The notes under the pieces are model-generated. The model saw nothing but the letters and a program-made list of their open reading frames with translations, was not told where the DNA came from and made no database searches. From contig NZ_JAGOGJ010000045.1 of NCBI RefSeq assembly GCF_017996735.1, positions 1-48,254 of the forward strand: a stretch of DNA of 48,254 nt, given 5' to 3'. This stretch comes from Niveispirillum sp. (GTDB taxonomy: Bacteria > Pseudomonadota > Alphaproteobacteria > Azospirillales > Azospirillaceae). Each line of letters begins with the position of its first letter. Position 1 is the stretch's first letter. The translations under genes and the position numbers were made by a program. Shown here in pieces: positions 1-8,757 of the stretch.

Positions 1-3000
1 GTCGGTGCCCGATGCCGACAGGGTCCCGCTGTTGGACAGCGTGCCCAGCGTGCCGCTGGACGCCACATAGACGCCATAGGTCACACCCGTGATCGTCGCC
101 GTATTGCCCACCGACGTCTGGCTGTCGCCAATATAATAATTGCCGACCTGCATCACCAGATTGGTGCCGCTGGTCATGCCGGAAACCGCCAGACCCGTGA
201 TGCCGCCGCTGCTGGCCAGGCTGACACCGGTATAATTGGAACCCACACCACCCGAAACCAGCGTGCTGCCCGCCGAACCGTACAGATAGGTCGAGGTGCT
301 GGACAGGCCCCCTCCCGACACGGTGCCACCGGTGATGCTGGCCGCCTGGGTGACCACCAACTGGCCGCTATTGCCCAAATTCAGGCTGCCGCTGGTCTGC
401 GTGAAATTGCCAGCCACATTGACGATGGTCGACAGGGTGATATTGGCACCCAGATTGCTGATCGTCACGATGCTGGCGGCGACGCCCACAGCCTTGATAT
501 TGTCATGCAGCAGCAGGTCACCCGACGCAAAGACCAGATTGCTGCTGACCCCGAACGTGCCCAGGGTCGTGCCGCTGTAACCGGTCAGCGTGCCGATCGT
601 GCCGCCGCTGCCGCCGATGATCGTGTCGACCCGGCCGCCATCCTTGTTGATATTGCCTTTGATGATGCCGCTATTGATGATGGTTCCGAACGTGCCGGCC
701 ACGGCATTACTGCTGCCCGTCAGGGTGCCGCTGTTATTGATCAGCGTGATCACGCCATTATTCTGGATGGCGTTGCCGCCACCATTGATGACGCCGCTGT
801 TGGTCAGCGTACCGATGGTGCTGGAATTCAGGATGGCCCAGCTTGAATTGGTAATTGTACCGCTGTTGCTCAACTGGCCGATGCTGCCCTGGTTCCACAG
901 GGCCGTGAAATTGTCATTGGTAATGCGGCCGGAATTCGCCAGCGTGTCAATGGTACCACGGTTGTTGACGCCGAACTGTGCGCCGCCCAGGGTACCGCTG
1001 TTGGTCACCGTGCCGACACGGCCCGTCGTGGCCACATAAAGGCCCGTGTTGGCACTGGTCAGGCTCGCGCTGTTGTTCAACGTAGTCAGCGTGCCGCCGA
1101 CATAATGATTATTCACGTTCAGCAACAGCTTGTTGCCGACCGTGCTGGTGCTGCGATCCAGGGCCGTGATGCTGTTGATCGACACTGTGGCGCCGGTCAT
1201 GTTCAGGCTGGACCCGCTGACCAGCGTATAGGCGCCCGCCAGGTAATTGCCTGTGCTGACAAAGGTGGACATCACCGTGCCGCCGGTAATGCCGGCCGCA
1301 CCGCTGGCGATCACGCCGCCCTGTGTGGGATCGACAATCAAAGTGCCGCTGGTCTGGTTGAAACCGCCAGTAACATTGACGATGCTGTCCAGACGCAGCG
1401 ATGCGCCGATATTGGACACCGAATGGCCGGTAACATTGATATCGTCATTCAGCAGCAGGTTACCGCCGGCGAACACCACGTTGGACAGCGTGTTGATGAT
1501 GCTGCCCCGGTTGGTCACTGTGGCACCGGTCAGCGTGCCGATGGTGGCGCCGGTGCCGCCGCTGATGGTCAGGGCGTTGGTGCTGAGATTGACGATCTTG
1601 CCAGCAATCAGCCCACTATTGGTGATGGCACCCACGGTGGCGCCGGACGCGGCGTACAGGACGGTGGGGCCGCTGAGAGTGCCGCTGTTGTTGAGGCTGC
1701 CCAGGATACCGCTAAGATAGATACCCCTGCTGCTGGCGGTGATGGTGCCGCTGTTATTGATGAAGCCGACGGTGCCGCCATTGATGGAAAGACCCTGCGC
1801 ACCCAGGATCCGCCCTGTATTGTTCAAGGTGCCGAGAGTGCCCTGGTTGTAGATGCCGCCGGTGGCGGCACTGATCAGCCCGCTGTTGGTGATCTGGCCA
1901 ATCGATGAAACATTCTGGTTCAGGCCGATGCCGCTGCTGGCACCGCTGATGATGGTACCGGTATTGACGATGGTGGCAATGGTACCGGCATTGGCGATAC
2001 CGCCAGCCGCCCCCGCCCCTGCCACGGCCACAATCCGGCCCTGGTTGGTGATGGTGCCGACCTGGGCGCCGAAATTCAAATAGATGCCGCGCGTCGTGCC
2101 CGACAGGGTGCCCGTATTGCTGAGGGTACCCACCGACCCGGTGGCGGCAATATAGACAGCGGTCTTCGCGCCGCTGATAGTGCCGGTATTGCTGAGGCTG
2201 GTCAGCGTGCTGCCGATATAATCATTGCGGACGGTGGTGATCAGATCATTACCGCTGACACTGCTCAGGGCCGACTGGCCGGTGACAGTGTTGGTGACCA
2301 GACTCAGTCCGGTATAATTAGACCCCGTGGCTCCGGCGATGATCGTATAGTCGCCGACGAGATAATTACTGATCGAGCTGAGGCCTGACACGACCGTGCC
2401 GCCAGTCAGGCTGACGGGACGGTTGACCACAAGCTGGCCGGCACCCGGAACAAGATGGATCGTGCCCGCCGTCTGGGTCAGCGTGCCGGTGATGCTGAGC
2501 GAATTGGTGATGCTCAGCGATGCGCCGGCGTTGGTGACGGTGTTGGTGCCGACATTGATATGATCGTTCAGATAGATCTTACCGGCGCTGAACATCAGAC
2601 CGGCATTGGCGCTGGTGATGGTGCCGACGCTGCCCAGGGTGCCGGTGAAAGTTCCGATGGTGCTCAGCGTGCCGCCGGAGATGGTGGGCGTGATGGTGCC
2701 GGAATTCAGAACATTGCCGATGATCTGTCCGGAATTGGAGATCGAATTGATGCCACCGACACCCGTGATGGTCACGGCATTGATCGTGCCATGGATGGTG
2801 CCGGTCCGGGTATTGATCAGGGTACCAATGGTGCCCTGGCTGTAAACGGCGCGGTCGCCATAGATCAGGCCGCTATTGGTGAAAGTCCGGATCTGCGCTT
2901 CATTGTCCCAGGTAAAGGACGAATAGGTCAGCGTGCCGGTGTTGGTAAAGGCACCGATCGTGCTCTGATTGACCAGCCGGCCGTTGATCAGGCCGCTGTT

Positions 3001-3426
3001 GGACATGGTGCCCAGCGAGCCAGCATTCCACAGCGCATAGGTGGAAGCGGTGACGGTGCCGCTGTTGATGAGGGCCGCTACGCTGCCGGCCTGGATGAAC
3101 AAGGCACGGCCATTGGCCGCCGTGTCGGTGATCTGGCCGTTGTTCAGCAGCGTACCCAGTTGCGACCCGGCCGTGCCCGTGATGGTGACGGCATAGGCGT
3201 TGGTGGTATTGATGGTGCCGCTGTTGGTGATGGTCAGATTGCTGTTGGGGTTCGCCGTCCCGCTCCACACCGTGCCTGTGGTGATAGAACTGCTGATGGT
3301 GATGTCAGCGGCGTGCGATGGCAGAACGACAACCAGATGAGCGGCAAGTATCGCCGGAGAGGCGCCCGCCATCAGCATCTGGCGGAGCTTCTTCTGTCCG
3401 AATGTTACCTGCACTTTGCGCCCCAT
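1..3426 (-). CDS. Large NSG-repeat beta-helix surface protein (autotransporter/adhesin type), C-terminus outside window
   Basis: The frame is open from ATG 3426 to the window edge (1142 codons, no stop). It begins MGRKVQVTFGQKKLRQM, followed by a hydrophobic stretch and an Ala-rich possible cleavage site (SHAA/D), consistent with a signal peptide. The rest is almost entirely short repeats such as ITNSGTI, LNNSGTL and IGTLTNSG, rich in Gly, Ser, Thr, Asn and Val/Ile. This is the composition of a parallel beta-helix passenger domain. Three longer linker segments interrupt the repeats (separate entry). Proteins of this kind are usually type V autotransporters with a C-terminal barrel; that part is not visible, so the secretion route is inferred. 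The in-frame TGA immediately upstream of the ATG fixes the frame, but no good ribosome site precedes it; Met codons about 16-18 residues further in are alternatives. It appears monocistronic in its 5' region. Confidence 0.8.
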   Translation of the reverse strand, partial: MGRKVQVTFGQKKLRQMLMAGASPAILAAHLVVVLPSHAADITISSSITTGTVWSGTANPNSNLTITNSGTINTTNAYAVTITGTAGSQLGTLLNNGQITDTAANGRALFIQAGSVAALINSGTVTASTYALWNAGSLGTMSNSGLINGRLVNQSTIGAFTNTGTLTYSSFTWDNEAQIRTFTNSGLIYGDRAVYSQGTIGTLINTRTGTIHGTINAVTITGVGGINSISNSGQIIGNVLNSGTITPTISGGTLSTIGTFTGTLGSVGTITSANAGLMFSAGKIYLNDHINVGTNTVTNAGASLSITNSLSITGTLTQTAGTIHLVPGAGQLVVNRPVSLTGGTVVSGLSSISNYLVGDYTIIAGATGSNYTGLSLVTNTVTGQSALSSVSGNDLITTVRNDYIGSTLTSLSNTGTISGAKTAVYIAATGSVGTLSNTGTLSGTTRGIYLNFGAQVGTITNQGRIVAVAGAGAAGGIANAGTIATIVNTGTIISGASSGIGLNQNVSSIGQITNSGLISAATGGIYNQGTLGTLNNTGRILGAQGLSINGGTVGFINNSGTITASSRGIYLSGILGSLNNSGTLSGPTVLYAASGATVGAITNSGLIAGKIVNLSTNALTISGGTGATIGTLTGATVTNRGSIINTLSNVVFAGGNLLLNDDINVTGHSVSNIGASLRLDSIVNVTGGFNQTSGTLIVDPTQGGVIASGAAGITGGTVMSTFVSTGNYLAGAYTLVSGSSLNMTGATVSINSITALDRSTSTVGNKLLLNVNNHYVGGTLTTLNNSASLTSANTGLYVATTGRVGTVTNSGTLGGAQFGVNNRGTIDTLANSGRITNDNFTALWNQGSIGQLSNSGTITNSSWAILNSSTIGTLTNSGVINGGGNAIQNNGVITLINNSGTLTGSSNAVAGTFGTIINSGIIKGNINKDGGRVDTIIGGSGGTIGTLTGYSGTTLGTFGVSSNLVFASGDLLLHDNIKAVGVAASIVTISNLGANITLSTIVNVAGNFTQTSGSLNLGNSGQLVVTQAASITGGTVSGGGLSSTSTYLYGSAGSTLVSGGVGSNYTGVSLASSGGITGLAVSGMTSGTNLVMQVGNYYIGDSQTSVGNTATITGVTYGVYVASSGTLGTLSNSGTLSASGTD
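160..2580 (-). repeat. Three long linker modules dividing the beta-helix repeats
   Basis: Within the large surface protein, three related segments recur at about 2580-2210, 1465-1100 and 525-160. Each starts with a motif of the form (L/Y)LL(N/H)DxIxV, passes through a TQTSGT- or TQTAGT-like strand and a TGGTV turn, and ends in a YLxGxYT / SNYTG and NxYxG segment. Spacing between modules is about 1.1 kb and 0.95 kb, with arrays of NSG repeats between them. This suggests growth of the gene by duplication of blocks of roughly 310-370 residues. The modules have diverged, so they are not a simple tandem repeat at DNA level. Confidence 0.65.
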
Positions 3427-4015
3427 TCATATCCATGGCGAACATCGCCATACCTCAAACGACACTATAGGCGGCTCTCCATTTGGGAACACACCTTAAA
3501 AGACAAAGTTTCTGAAATAAGAAATTATATTTCTACGAATAAGAAACCATATCTCCACGAATTGGTTGGAATCGAAAGGGATTAGGTAAAAAATCTGAAA
3601 AACAGGAATAAAAGCTGTTTTTCATAAAAATTTGCGGCCAAACGGGATTTGGACACAACGGGCAGCAAACTCCCTCCATGACTCTATGAAATACAATATT
3701 TTATTTTCTAAAACGCCAATTATTTAGGATCAGGCCAACTGCGATTGTTACGAATCGGGGCACAGTGCCCGATTTACAGCCGAATGACGAACCGATCAGG
3801 CGCCAGACCGGACGGGGCAGACCACGTATCGGGCATATGGCCACCTCCCCCCTCTTCCCATGGCGGTGCCGACCGCATTCCTTGATACCATCGACACCGG
3901 ATGGGGAAGCCAATTGCCGTGCTTGCAATTAACGTAATAGTTACGTTATAATATAACTATCCCTATCGCCAACACCCGGCCCAGCCCGCGTCGAGTACGC
4001 AAGAGGACCCAGCCC
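3427..4015. other. AT-rich intergenic region without a convincing gene
   Basis: About 590 bases separate the divergent surface-protein gene and the COG0523 gene. The stretch 3480-3740 is clearly richer in A and T than its surroundings, which suits a promoter for the surface protein or horizontally acquired sequence. The right end holds the Zur-type promoter listed separately. No coding sequence with a ribosome site or recognisable product was seen. Confidence 0.6.
3923..3957 (+). promoter_or_regulatory. Zur-type zinc operator overlapping a sigma70 promoter
   Basis: GTTATAATATAAC at 3945-3957 is a perfect dyad that matches the GTTATANTATAAC core of known Zur boxes. It contains a consensus -10 (TATAAT, 3947-3952), with TTGCAA (3923-3928) 18 bases upstream as a -35. 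A second perfect dyad, AACGTAA-TAG-TTACGTT (3931-3947), overlaps it on the upstream side. The position implies that zinc-loaded repressor would block RNA polymerase. The downstream genes (COG0523, DUF1826) are typical Zur targets, which supports the call. Confidence 0.75.
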
Positions 4016-5231
4016 ATGCCCCCCCCGCCTTCCCGTCACTGTCCTGTCCGGCTTCCTGGGCGCCGGCAAGACCACCTTGTTGAACCATGTGCTGAACAAC
4101 CGTGAGGGCCGCCGCGTCGCCGTCATCGTGAATGACATGAGCGAGGTGAATATCGACGCCGATCTGATCCGTGCCGGCGGCAGCGACCTGTCACGCACGG
4201 ATGAGAAGCTGGTCGAGATGAGCGATGGCTGCATCTGCTGCACCCTGCGCGACGATCTGTTGCAGGAGGTGCGGCGGCTGGCGGCGGCCGGGCGGTTCGA
4301 TTACCTGCTGATCGAAAGCACCGGCATCGCCGAGCCCCTGCCCATCGCCGCCACCTTCGATTTCCGCGATGAGGAGGGGCAAAGCCTGTCGGATGTGGCG
4401 CGGTTGGATACGATGGTGACCGTTGTCGATGCCGTGAACCTGCTGCGCGACTATGCCTCCACCGATTTCCTGCGGGATCGCGGGGAATCCCTGGGCGATG
4501 ATGATAACCGGACCCTGGTCGACCTGCTGGTGGATCAGATCGAGTTTGCCGATGTCATCCTGCTGAACAAGCTGGACACCGCCACGCCGGAACAGGCGGA
4601 TACCGCGCGCAAGATCATCCGGTCGCTAAATCCCGGTGCCGACCTGATCGAAACCGCACAAAGCCGTGTCGATCTCAACCGGGTACTGGATACCGGCCGC
4701 TTTGACTATGAAAAGGCACAGGAACACCCGCTCTGGTTCAAAGAATTGCACGGGTTCAAGGACCACAAGCCGGAAACGGAGGAATATGGCGTCTCCTCCT
4801 TCGTCTATCGCACCCGCCGGCCCTTCCATCCGGCCAAACTGCTGCAGTTTTTTCAGGAGGAATGGCCCGGCGTAATCCGTGCCAAGGGGCATTTCTGGCT
4901 GGCCACCCGTCCTGACTGGGTGGGCGAAGTCAGTCAGGCGGGCTCCCTGGTCCGGCATGAGGCCCTGGGTTTCTGGTGGGCCAGCGTCCCGAAGAACCGC
5001 TGGCCCGACAGTGATGAATACCGGCAGATGATCCAGCAGAACTGGCACCCGGTCTATGGCGACCGGCGCCAGGAACTGGTCTTCATTGGCACCGGCATGG
5101 ACGAGGCGGCGATCCGCCGTCGCCTGGACAGCGCCTTGGTCGGCGATATCAACGCCCGCGACATGCCGGTCAATGCCTGGAAGCGCCTGCCCGATCCATT
5201 TCCCAAATGGAAAAGGCAAGGGGAAGCGTAA
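4016..5231 (+). CDS. COG0523/CobW-family zinc-responsive GTPase, start out of frame because of a C8 tract
   Basis: The product is a G3E GTPase thought to deliver metal to client proteins when zinc is scarce. Visible are the Walker A motif GFLGAGKTTLLN (encoded at 4050-4085), the metal-binding GCICC motif of COG0523 proteins, the NKLD guanine-specificity motif, and a C-terminal CobW_C domain with HFWLATRP. The ATG at 4016 has AGAGGA eight bases upstream, but it is one base out of phase with the body of the gene. Eight C residues (4019-4026) follow the ATG; seven would give MPPRLPVTVLSGFLGAGKTT, a normal start. No ATG, GTG or TTG lies in the correct frame between the upstream stop at 3954 and the Walker A motif; a TTG at 4077 would remove the motif. 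Either a sequence error or a phase-variable tract. It is followed within two bases by DUF1826. Confidence 0.85.
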
Positions 5232-5232
5232 G

Positions 5233-5877
5233 GTGGCGATCACCATAAGCAGCCCGCTGGTCCGTAGCCCCGACATGGCCGTTCTGTCCAAAATCCTGAA
5301 CCCGGATGTCAGCCTTGCCGTCTGGGACCGTTCACGACCCCACACGCTGCTGGATGGGATGGCGGGCCTGTGCCCTGCGCATCTGCCGCAGGGACGGGTC
5401 CTGGTCTGGTTACCGGATGCGCCGTCCGCCCTGTCCGGCATTCTGGCTGAAACGCCGATCGCTGCCACGGCATTGGGCCGGGCGTTGCGTGACGATATAT
5501 TGATGCTGGTCAGGCGCTTCGCCGTCATCGCCGATACCGACATCGTCGATATCCGGCTCGACCGGCTGCGGCATGACGCCTGCTGGAAGTTCCACCGCGA
5601 TCAGGTGCGGTTGCGCCTGCTGGCGACATATCGCGGGCCGGCAACGCAGATCGTGCCGCAGGTCCAGGCGGAGGAGGCATTGCGCGACCAGCAGCTCTAT
5701 CACGGGCCGCTGGAGGAGTTTCCCGACGGGGCCGTCGCGCTGTTCAAGGGCACGCAGGCGGGACCGGTGGGGGGCGTGGTCCACCGCTCCCCGCCCATCG
5801 CCGGGACGGGCACCGTCCGGTCCCTGCTTTGCCTGAACCTGCCGTCGGATACCTCACCCCGGCTGTGGGAACCGTGA
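5233..5877 (+). CDS. DUF1826 family protein
   Basis: This 214-residue protein matches the DUF1826 pattern: DACWKFHRDQVRLRLLATYRGP in its middle, GAVALFKG and VHRSPPIAGTGTVRSLLCL near the end. The molecular function is unknown; family members are regularly found next to COG0523 GTPases under Zur control and are presumed to act in zinc homeostasis. The GTG start at 5233 lies one base after the GTPase stop codon (5229-5231) and has GGGGAAG just upstream, so the two genes form an operon. Conserved His and Cys residues (for example in KFHRD and VHRSP) could bind metal, but this is a guess. The gene ends five bases before the convergent small exported protein. Confidence 0.8.
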   Translation: MAITISSPLVRSPDMAVLSKILNPDVSLAVWDRSRPHTLLDGMAGLCPAHLPQGRVLVWLPDAPSALSGILAETPIAATALGRALRDDILMLVRRFAVIADTDIVDIRLDRLRHDACWKFHRDQVRLRLLATYRGPATQIVPQVQAEEALRDQQLYHGPLEEFPDGAVALFKGTQAGPVGGVVHRSPPIAGTGTVRSLLCLNLPSDTSPRLWEP

Positions 5878-5882
5878 CCCGG

Positions 5883-6218
5883 TCAGTGGCACCAGAGCGT
5901 GCCATCCACACCGGGGTGACAGCATTGGACCGAATTGGCCATGGCGGCGGCACGGGCACGGTAAAGGTCCAAGGCCCGCTGCCGCATGTCCCGCGTGTCG
6001 GTTTCAGCGGGTCCGCCGGTGACGGGCGCTTCGGGCGGGGCCTGCTGTTTCAGCTTTGCCTCCGCCTCCTTCTGGCGGGCCAACGCCTCTTCATACGCGG
6101 CAGGCCCACAATCCTGATTCTGATACAGCTTGCCGCAGCTTTCCTGCGCCAGGGCCGGACCGGGAACCAGAAGCAACAGCGCCGCCACCAGCAGCGCCTC
6201 AGGATTTCGGGACGACAC
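5883..6218 (-). CDS. Small exported protein with conserved-looking Cys/His C-terminus, unknown function
   Basis: Starting from GTG 6218, which has GGAG eight bases upstream, the product is 111 residues with a clear signal peptide (LLVAALLLLVPGPALA, then QES). A start at ATG 6248 is possible but would overlap the DUF3299 gene by 50 bases and lengthen the N-terminus ahead of the signal. The mature part has Cys residues in SCGKLYQNQDCG and near the C-terminus in VQCCHPGVDGTLWCH, with a charged helix (EEALARQKEAEAKLKQQ) between. I do not recognise the family. Its place as the last gene of a zinc-type ABC cassette and its Cys/His ends make a periplasmic metal-binding role plausible, but this is inference. 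Confidence 0.6.
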   Translation of the reverse strand: MSSRNPEALLVAALLLLVPGPALAQESCGKLYQNQDCGPAAYEEALARQKEAEAKLKQQAPPEAPVTGGPAETDTRDMRQRALDLYRARAAAMANSVQCCHPGVDGTLWCH

Positions 6219-6702
6219 GGGCGTTCTCCAGATGGAAATAGATGCCATTCACATCCTCGGCCGACAGGCGCAGGGTGCCTTCCAGCGTCACCTGATCCAG
6301 CGTGGCCGTCACCGGCTGCGTCGCGCTGACCTGGATCAGGTCGGCCGGGCCCGGCGGCGGGCAGAAGGGACAAGTGGGCGCCAGGGAGGACAGCAGAAAG
6401 GACCGGCTGGCCTCCCCCGTATCCAGCGGCAGGAAGAAGCCGGCCACGGTGATGGGCTGGCCATCCAGCGCCCTGACCCCCGGTCCAAAGACCGCGACAA
6501 GCCGGTCCACATCCTTGATCCGCTTTTCCGTCTCCTGCGTATCGGCCAGCTTGTCCCAGCCCAGGGTGGCGCGGGGCACGGCACGCGGGTCGTGCGGCAC
6601 GGCCTGTGAGGCCAGGGCCGGGTCCTGTACCTGCTTGAAAGCCAGGGCTGGTAACGCACCCGCAAGCATGGCCCCAAGCAAGATGATCTTGACGGTCTTC
6701 AT
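6199..6702 (-). CDS. DUF3299 family exported protein of zinc ABC cassette
   Basis: The chosen start, ATG 6702, gives MKTVKIILLGAMLAGALPALA, a clean signal peptide, with AAGGGG just upstream; a start at 6741 would bury the signal inside the protein. The mature protein (about 145 residues) contains the DUF3299 hallmarks GQPITVAGFFLPLD, LAPTCPFCPPPGPADLIQV and a late GIYFHLENARVV. DUF3299 proteins occur beside an ABC ATPase and FtsX-like permease in Zur-regulated loci such as the Zrg-type zinc uptake systems, and probably help handle metal in the periplasm. The gene begins four bases after the permease stop and overlaps the start of the next small gene. Confidence 0.75.
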   Translation of the reverse strand: MKTVKIILLGAMLAGALPALAFKQVQDPALASQAVPHDPRAVPRATLGWDKLADTQETEKRIKDVDRLVAVFGPGVRALDGQPITVAGFFLPLDTGEASRSFLLSSLAPTCPFCPPPGPADLIQVSATQPVTATLDQVTLEGTLRLSAEDVNGIYFHLENARVVPKS

Positions 6703-6706
6703 CCCC

Positions 6707-7963
6707 TTACCCCCTCGCCAAAAGCCGGGTGACATCCGCACGGTAAGCCCGGATGGCGGGCAAGGCGGCGGCCAGCAGGGCCACCAGCATGGAGAGCGCC
6801 AACAACCACGCCTCCCCCATCACGAACTGCCCCGCCGACAATCCCAGATCGCGGGCGCGAGCGGAAAAACCGGACAGGGCTGCCACGCCGCCATGGGCCA
6901 GGGCAATGCCCAGTAAGGTCCCGCCCAGCGCCACCAGCATCGCCTCCATCAGGATCTGTCCCATGATCCTGCCCCGGTGCGCGCCCAGCGCCCGCATCAC
7001 CGCCAGATCATATTGGCGTTCCTGCAAGGCATTGGCCAAGGCCACGAAGGTGGACAGGCCCGCCGCCAGCACCAGAACCAGACCCAACAACCGCATGGCA
7101 TCCAGCCCCACACCCATCAGGGCACGCAGGCGCAGCATCTCTGCCGCCGGGCTGGCCGCCTGCATACTGGTCTGGCTGTTGATCTCTCGCGGCAAGCGGG
7201 CGGCGGCCAGCGGCGTGGCATAGCGAACCAGGATCGCCGTCACCTCCCGGTCATGGCCATCGGCGTCGCCAGCGGTTTCACGATCGTGGTCGTGGTCATG
7301 GTCGTGGTCAGGTTCCTCGGCCTTATCATCGTCATGATGGTGATGATGTTGGTCATGCACCGCCCAGACGCTGGCCACGGGTGTGAGGACCAGACGGTCC
7401 AGCACCGTGCCCGTGCGCGCCAGGATGCCGACAACGCGGTAGGGCATGTCGGCATGGGTCTCTCCCCCCGCTGTCAGGCCATGGCTGCCGACAAGGGCAC
7501 TGTCCAGACCAAGACCGGATGAAGCGGCGACCTCGGCCCCCAACACGGCTTCCATCGGACCTTCAAACATCCGGCCCGTGACCAGCCACCCGCCAAAAAG
7601 ATCGATATAGGCGGTTTCCGTGCCCAGGATGCGGTAGCTGCCGAAACTGTCCCCCATGGCGACGGGAACGGCCTGTCTGACCATCTTGTTGCGGCGGAGT
7701 TCCTCCACGGCGGCCAGCGGCACATTGCCTGTGGGCACATCCACCTGCAGCAGGGCCGACAGGACCAGTTGCAGGGGGCTGCCCTTGGCCCCCACCACCA
7801 TGTCGATACCCACCACATCGCGCGACAGCCGGTTTTCCAGCCCCCGTTCCAGCAACAGCAGAAAGGCGATCAAGGCCACGCCCAGCGCCAGCAGCAGCAG
7901 GTTCAACCCCGTGGTCAGCGGCCGGCGGCGCAGATAGGCAAGACTCAGTCCCAGCATGTTCAT
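6707..7963 (-). CDS. FtsX-like ABC transporter permease with His/Asp-rich loop
   Basis: This 418-residue protein has the MacB/FtsX topology: one transmembrane helix at residues 18-38, a large periplasmic domain, and three C-terminal helices (about 290-320, 335-365 and 385-410) with the FtsX-type segment ERQYDLAVMRALGAHRGRI. Residues 203-238 (encoded at 7250-7357) form a loop of five consecutive His and then alternating His and Asp, typical of zinc-binding segments. It is translationally coupled to the ATPase gene (ATGA overlap). The pairing with DUF3299 and the nearby Zur-type genes supports a role in zinc uptake, although FtsX-type permeases can also drive export or lipoprotein-linked work. 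No DUF2796-type binding protein is seen here. Confidence 0.8.
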   Translation of the reverse strand: MNMLGLSLAYLRRRPLTTGLNLLLLALGVALIAFLLLLERGLENRLSRDVVGIDMVVGAKGSPLQLVLSALLQVDVPTGNVPLAAVEELRRNKMVRQAVPVAMGDSFGSYRILGTETAYIDLFGGWLVTGRMFEGPMEAVLGAEVAASSGLGLDSALVGSHGLTAGGETHADMPYRVVGILARTGTVLDRLVLTPVASVWAVHDQHHHHHDDDKAEEPDHDHDHDHDRETAGDADGHDREVTAILVRYATPLAAARLPREINSQTSMQAASPAAEMLRLRALMGVGLDAMRLLGLVLVLAAGLSTFVALANALQERQYDLAVMRALGAHRGRIMGQILMEAMLVALGGTLLGIALAHGGVAALSGFSARARDLGLSAGQFVMGEAWLLALSMLVALLAAALPAIRAYRADVTRLLARG

Positions 7964-8625
7964 GCCGCCCGCTCCATCGGCTTGGACAGTTCCAGCAACA
8001 CCGGCAACCGGGACATCAGCCGCCGGTCATGGGTAGCCACCAGCAGGGTGGCCCCACTCAACGCCGCCTGCTCCAGAAGCAGGTCGATAACGGCCTGGCA
8101 ATTGGCATCGTCCAGGGCACTGGTCGGCTCGTCGGCCAGCAGAAGGGCGGGCTGGTTGGCCAGCGCACGGGCCACGGCCACCCGCTGCCGCTCGCCTTGT
8201 GACAGGTCGGACGGCGACGCATCCGCACGGTCGCCCAGCCCGACACGCGTCAGCAGTTGCCTCAGCCCCTTTTCATCCGGCGGCTTGCCGGCCAGCCGCC
8301 GGGCGAGACGCAGATTGTCGGCAACGCTAACGGCATGGATCAGGTGCAGTTGCTGAAAGATGATCCCCACATGATCGGCACGCAAACGGTCACGCCCCGC
8401 ATCGCCAATGGCGCGCAGATCATGCCCCAGAAGCGACAGGCGGCCCTGGCTCGGCACCAGCAGGCCCGCCAGCGCGTGCAGCAACGTTGTTTTGCCACTG
8501 CCGCTGGGTCCCAACAGAAGACCGTGCCGGCCCGGCGGCAGGGTCAATCGTTCCACGAACAGAATGGAACGCCCACCGGCATGGTGGACCACTTTATCCA
8601 GGTCAATCAGATTGGAATCGCGCAT
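7960..8625 (-). CDS. ABC transporter ATP-binding protein (zinc cassette)
   Basis: This 221-residue nucleotide-binding subunit has Walker A GPSGSGKTT (residues 39-47), the signature LSQGERQRVAVARAL, Walker B LLLADEPTSALD and the switch His in VATHDRR. It is of the MacB/LolD class that works with FtsX-like permeases. It is the first gene of a tight minus-strand operon with the permease, DUF3299 and a small exported protein. The leader at 8626-8757 contains an AT-rich dyad-like segment around 8650-8680 (GATATATC) that may be a diverged Zur box, but the match is weak. ATPase identity is certain; the zinc substrate is inferred from its partners. Confidence 0.85.
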   Translation of the reverse strand: MRDSNLIDLDKVVHHAGGRSILFVERLTLPPGRHGLLLGPSGSGKTTLLHALAGLLVPSQGRLSLLGHDLRAIGDAGRDRLRADHVGIIFQQLHLIHAVSVADNLRLARRLAGKPPDEKGLRQLLTRVGLGDRADASPSDLSQGERQRVAVARALANQPALLLADEPTSALDDANCQAVIDLLLEQAALSGATLLVATHDRRLMSRLPVLLELSKPMERAA

Positions 8626-8757
8626 GGCAGGTCACGTGTCCGGCAAGAGAATGCATACGATATATCATTACATTCATCGAAACAGCACGTACCGAACAGT
8701 GAATTCCCTGTCATGCGGACGGATACCGTGCCGACGGGCGCAGCGGCATGACAAGCC

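Noticed and set aside
505..3585. Long plus-strand open frames of 113 to 376 codons
   Set aside because: They lie opposite the large minus-strand surface protein in a codon-aligned frame, and their Ala/Asp/Gly-rich products are what its repeats give when read in reverse. No ribosome sites were seen.
3701..3928. 75-codon minus-strand open frame in the AT-rich spacer
   Set aside because: No ribosome site, no recognisable domain, and codon use unlike the neighbouring genes.
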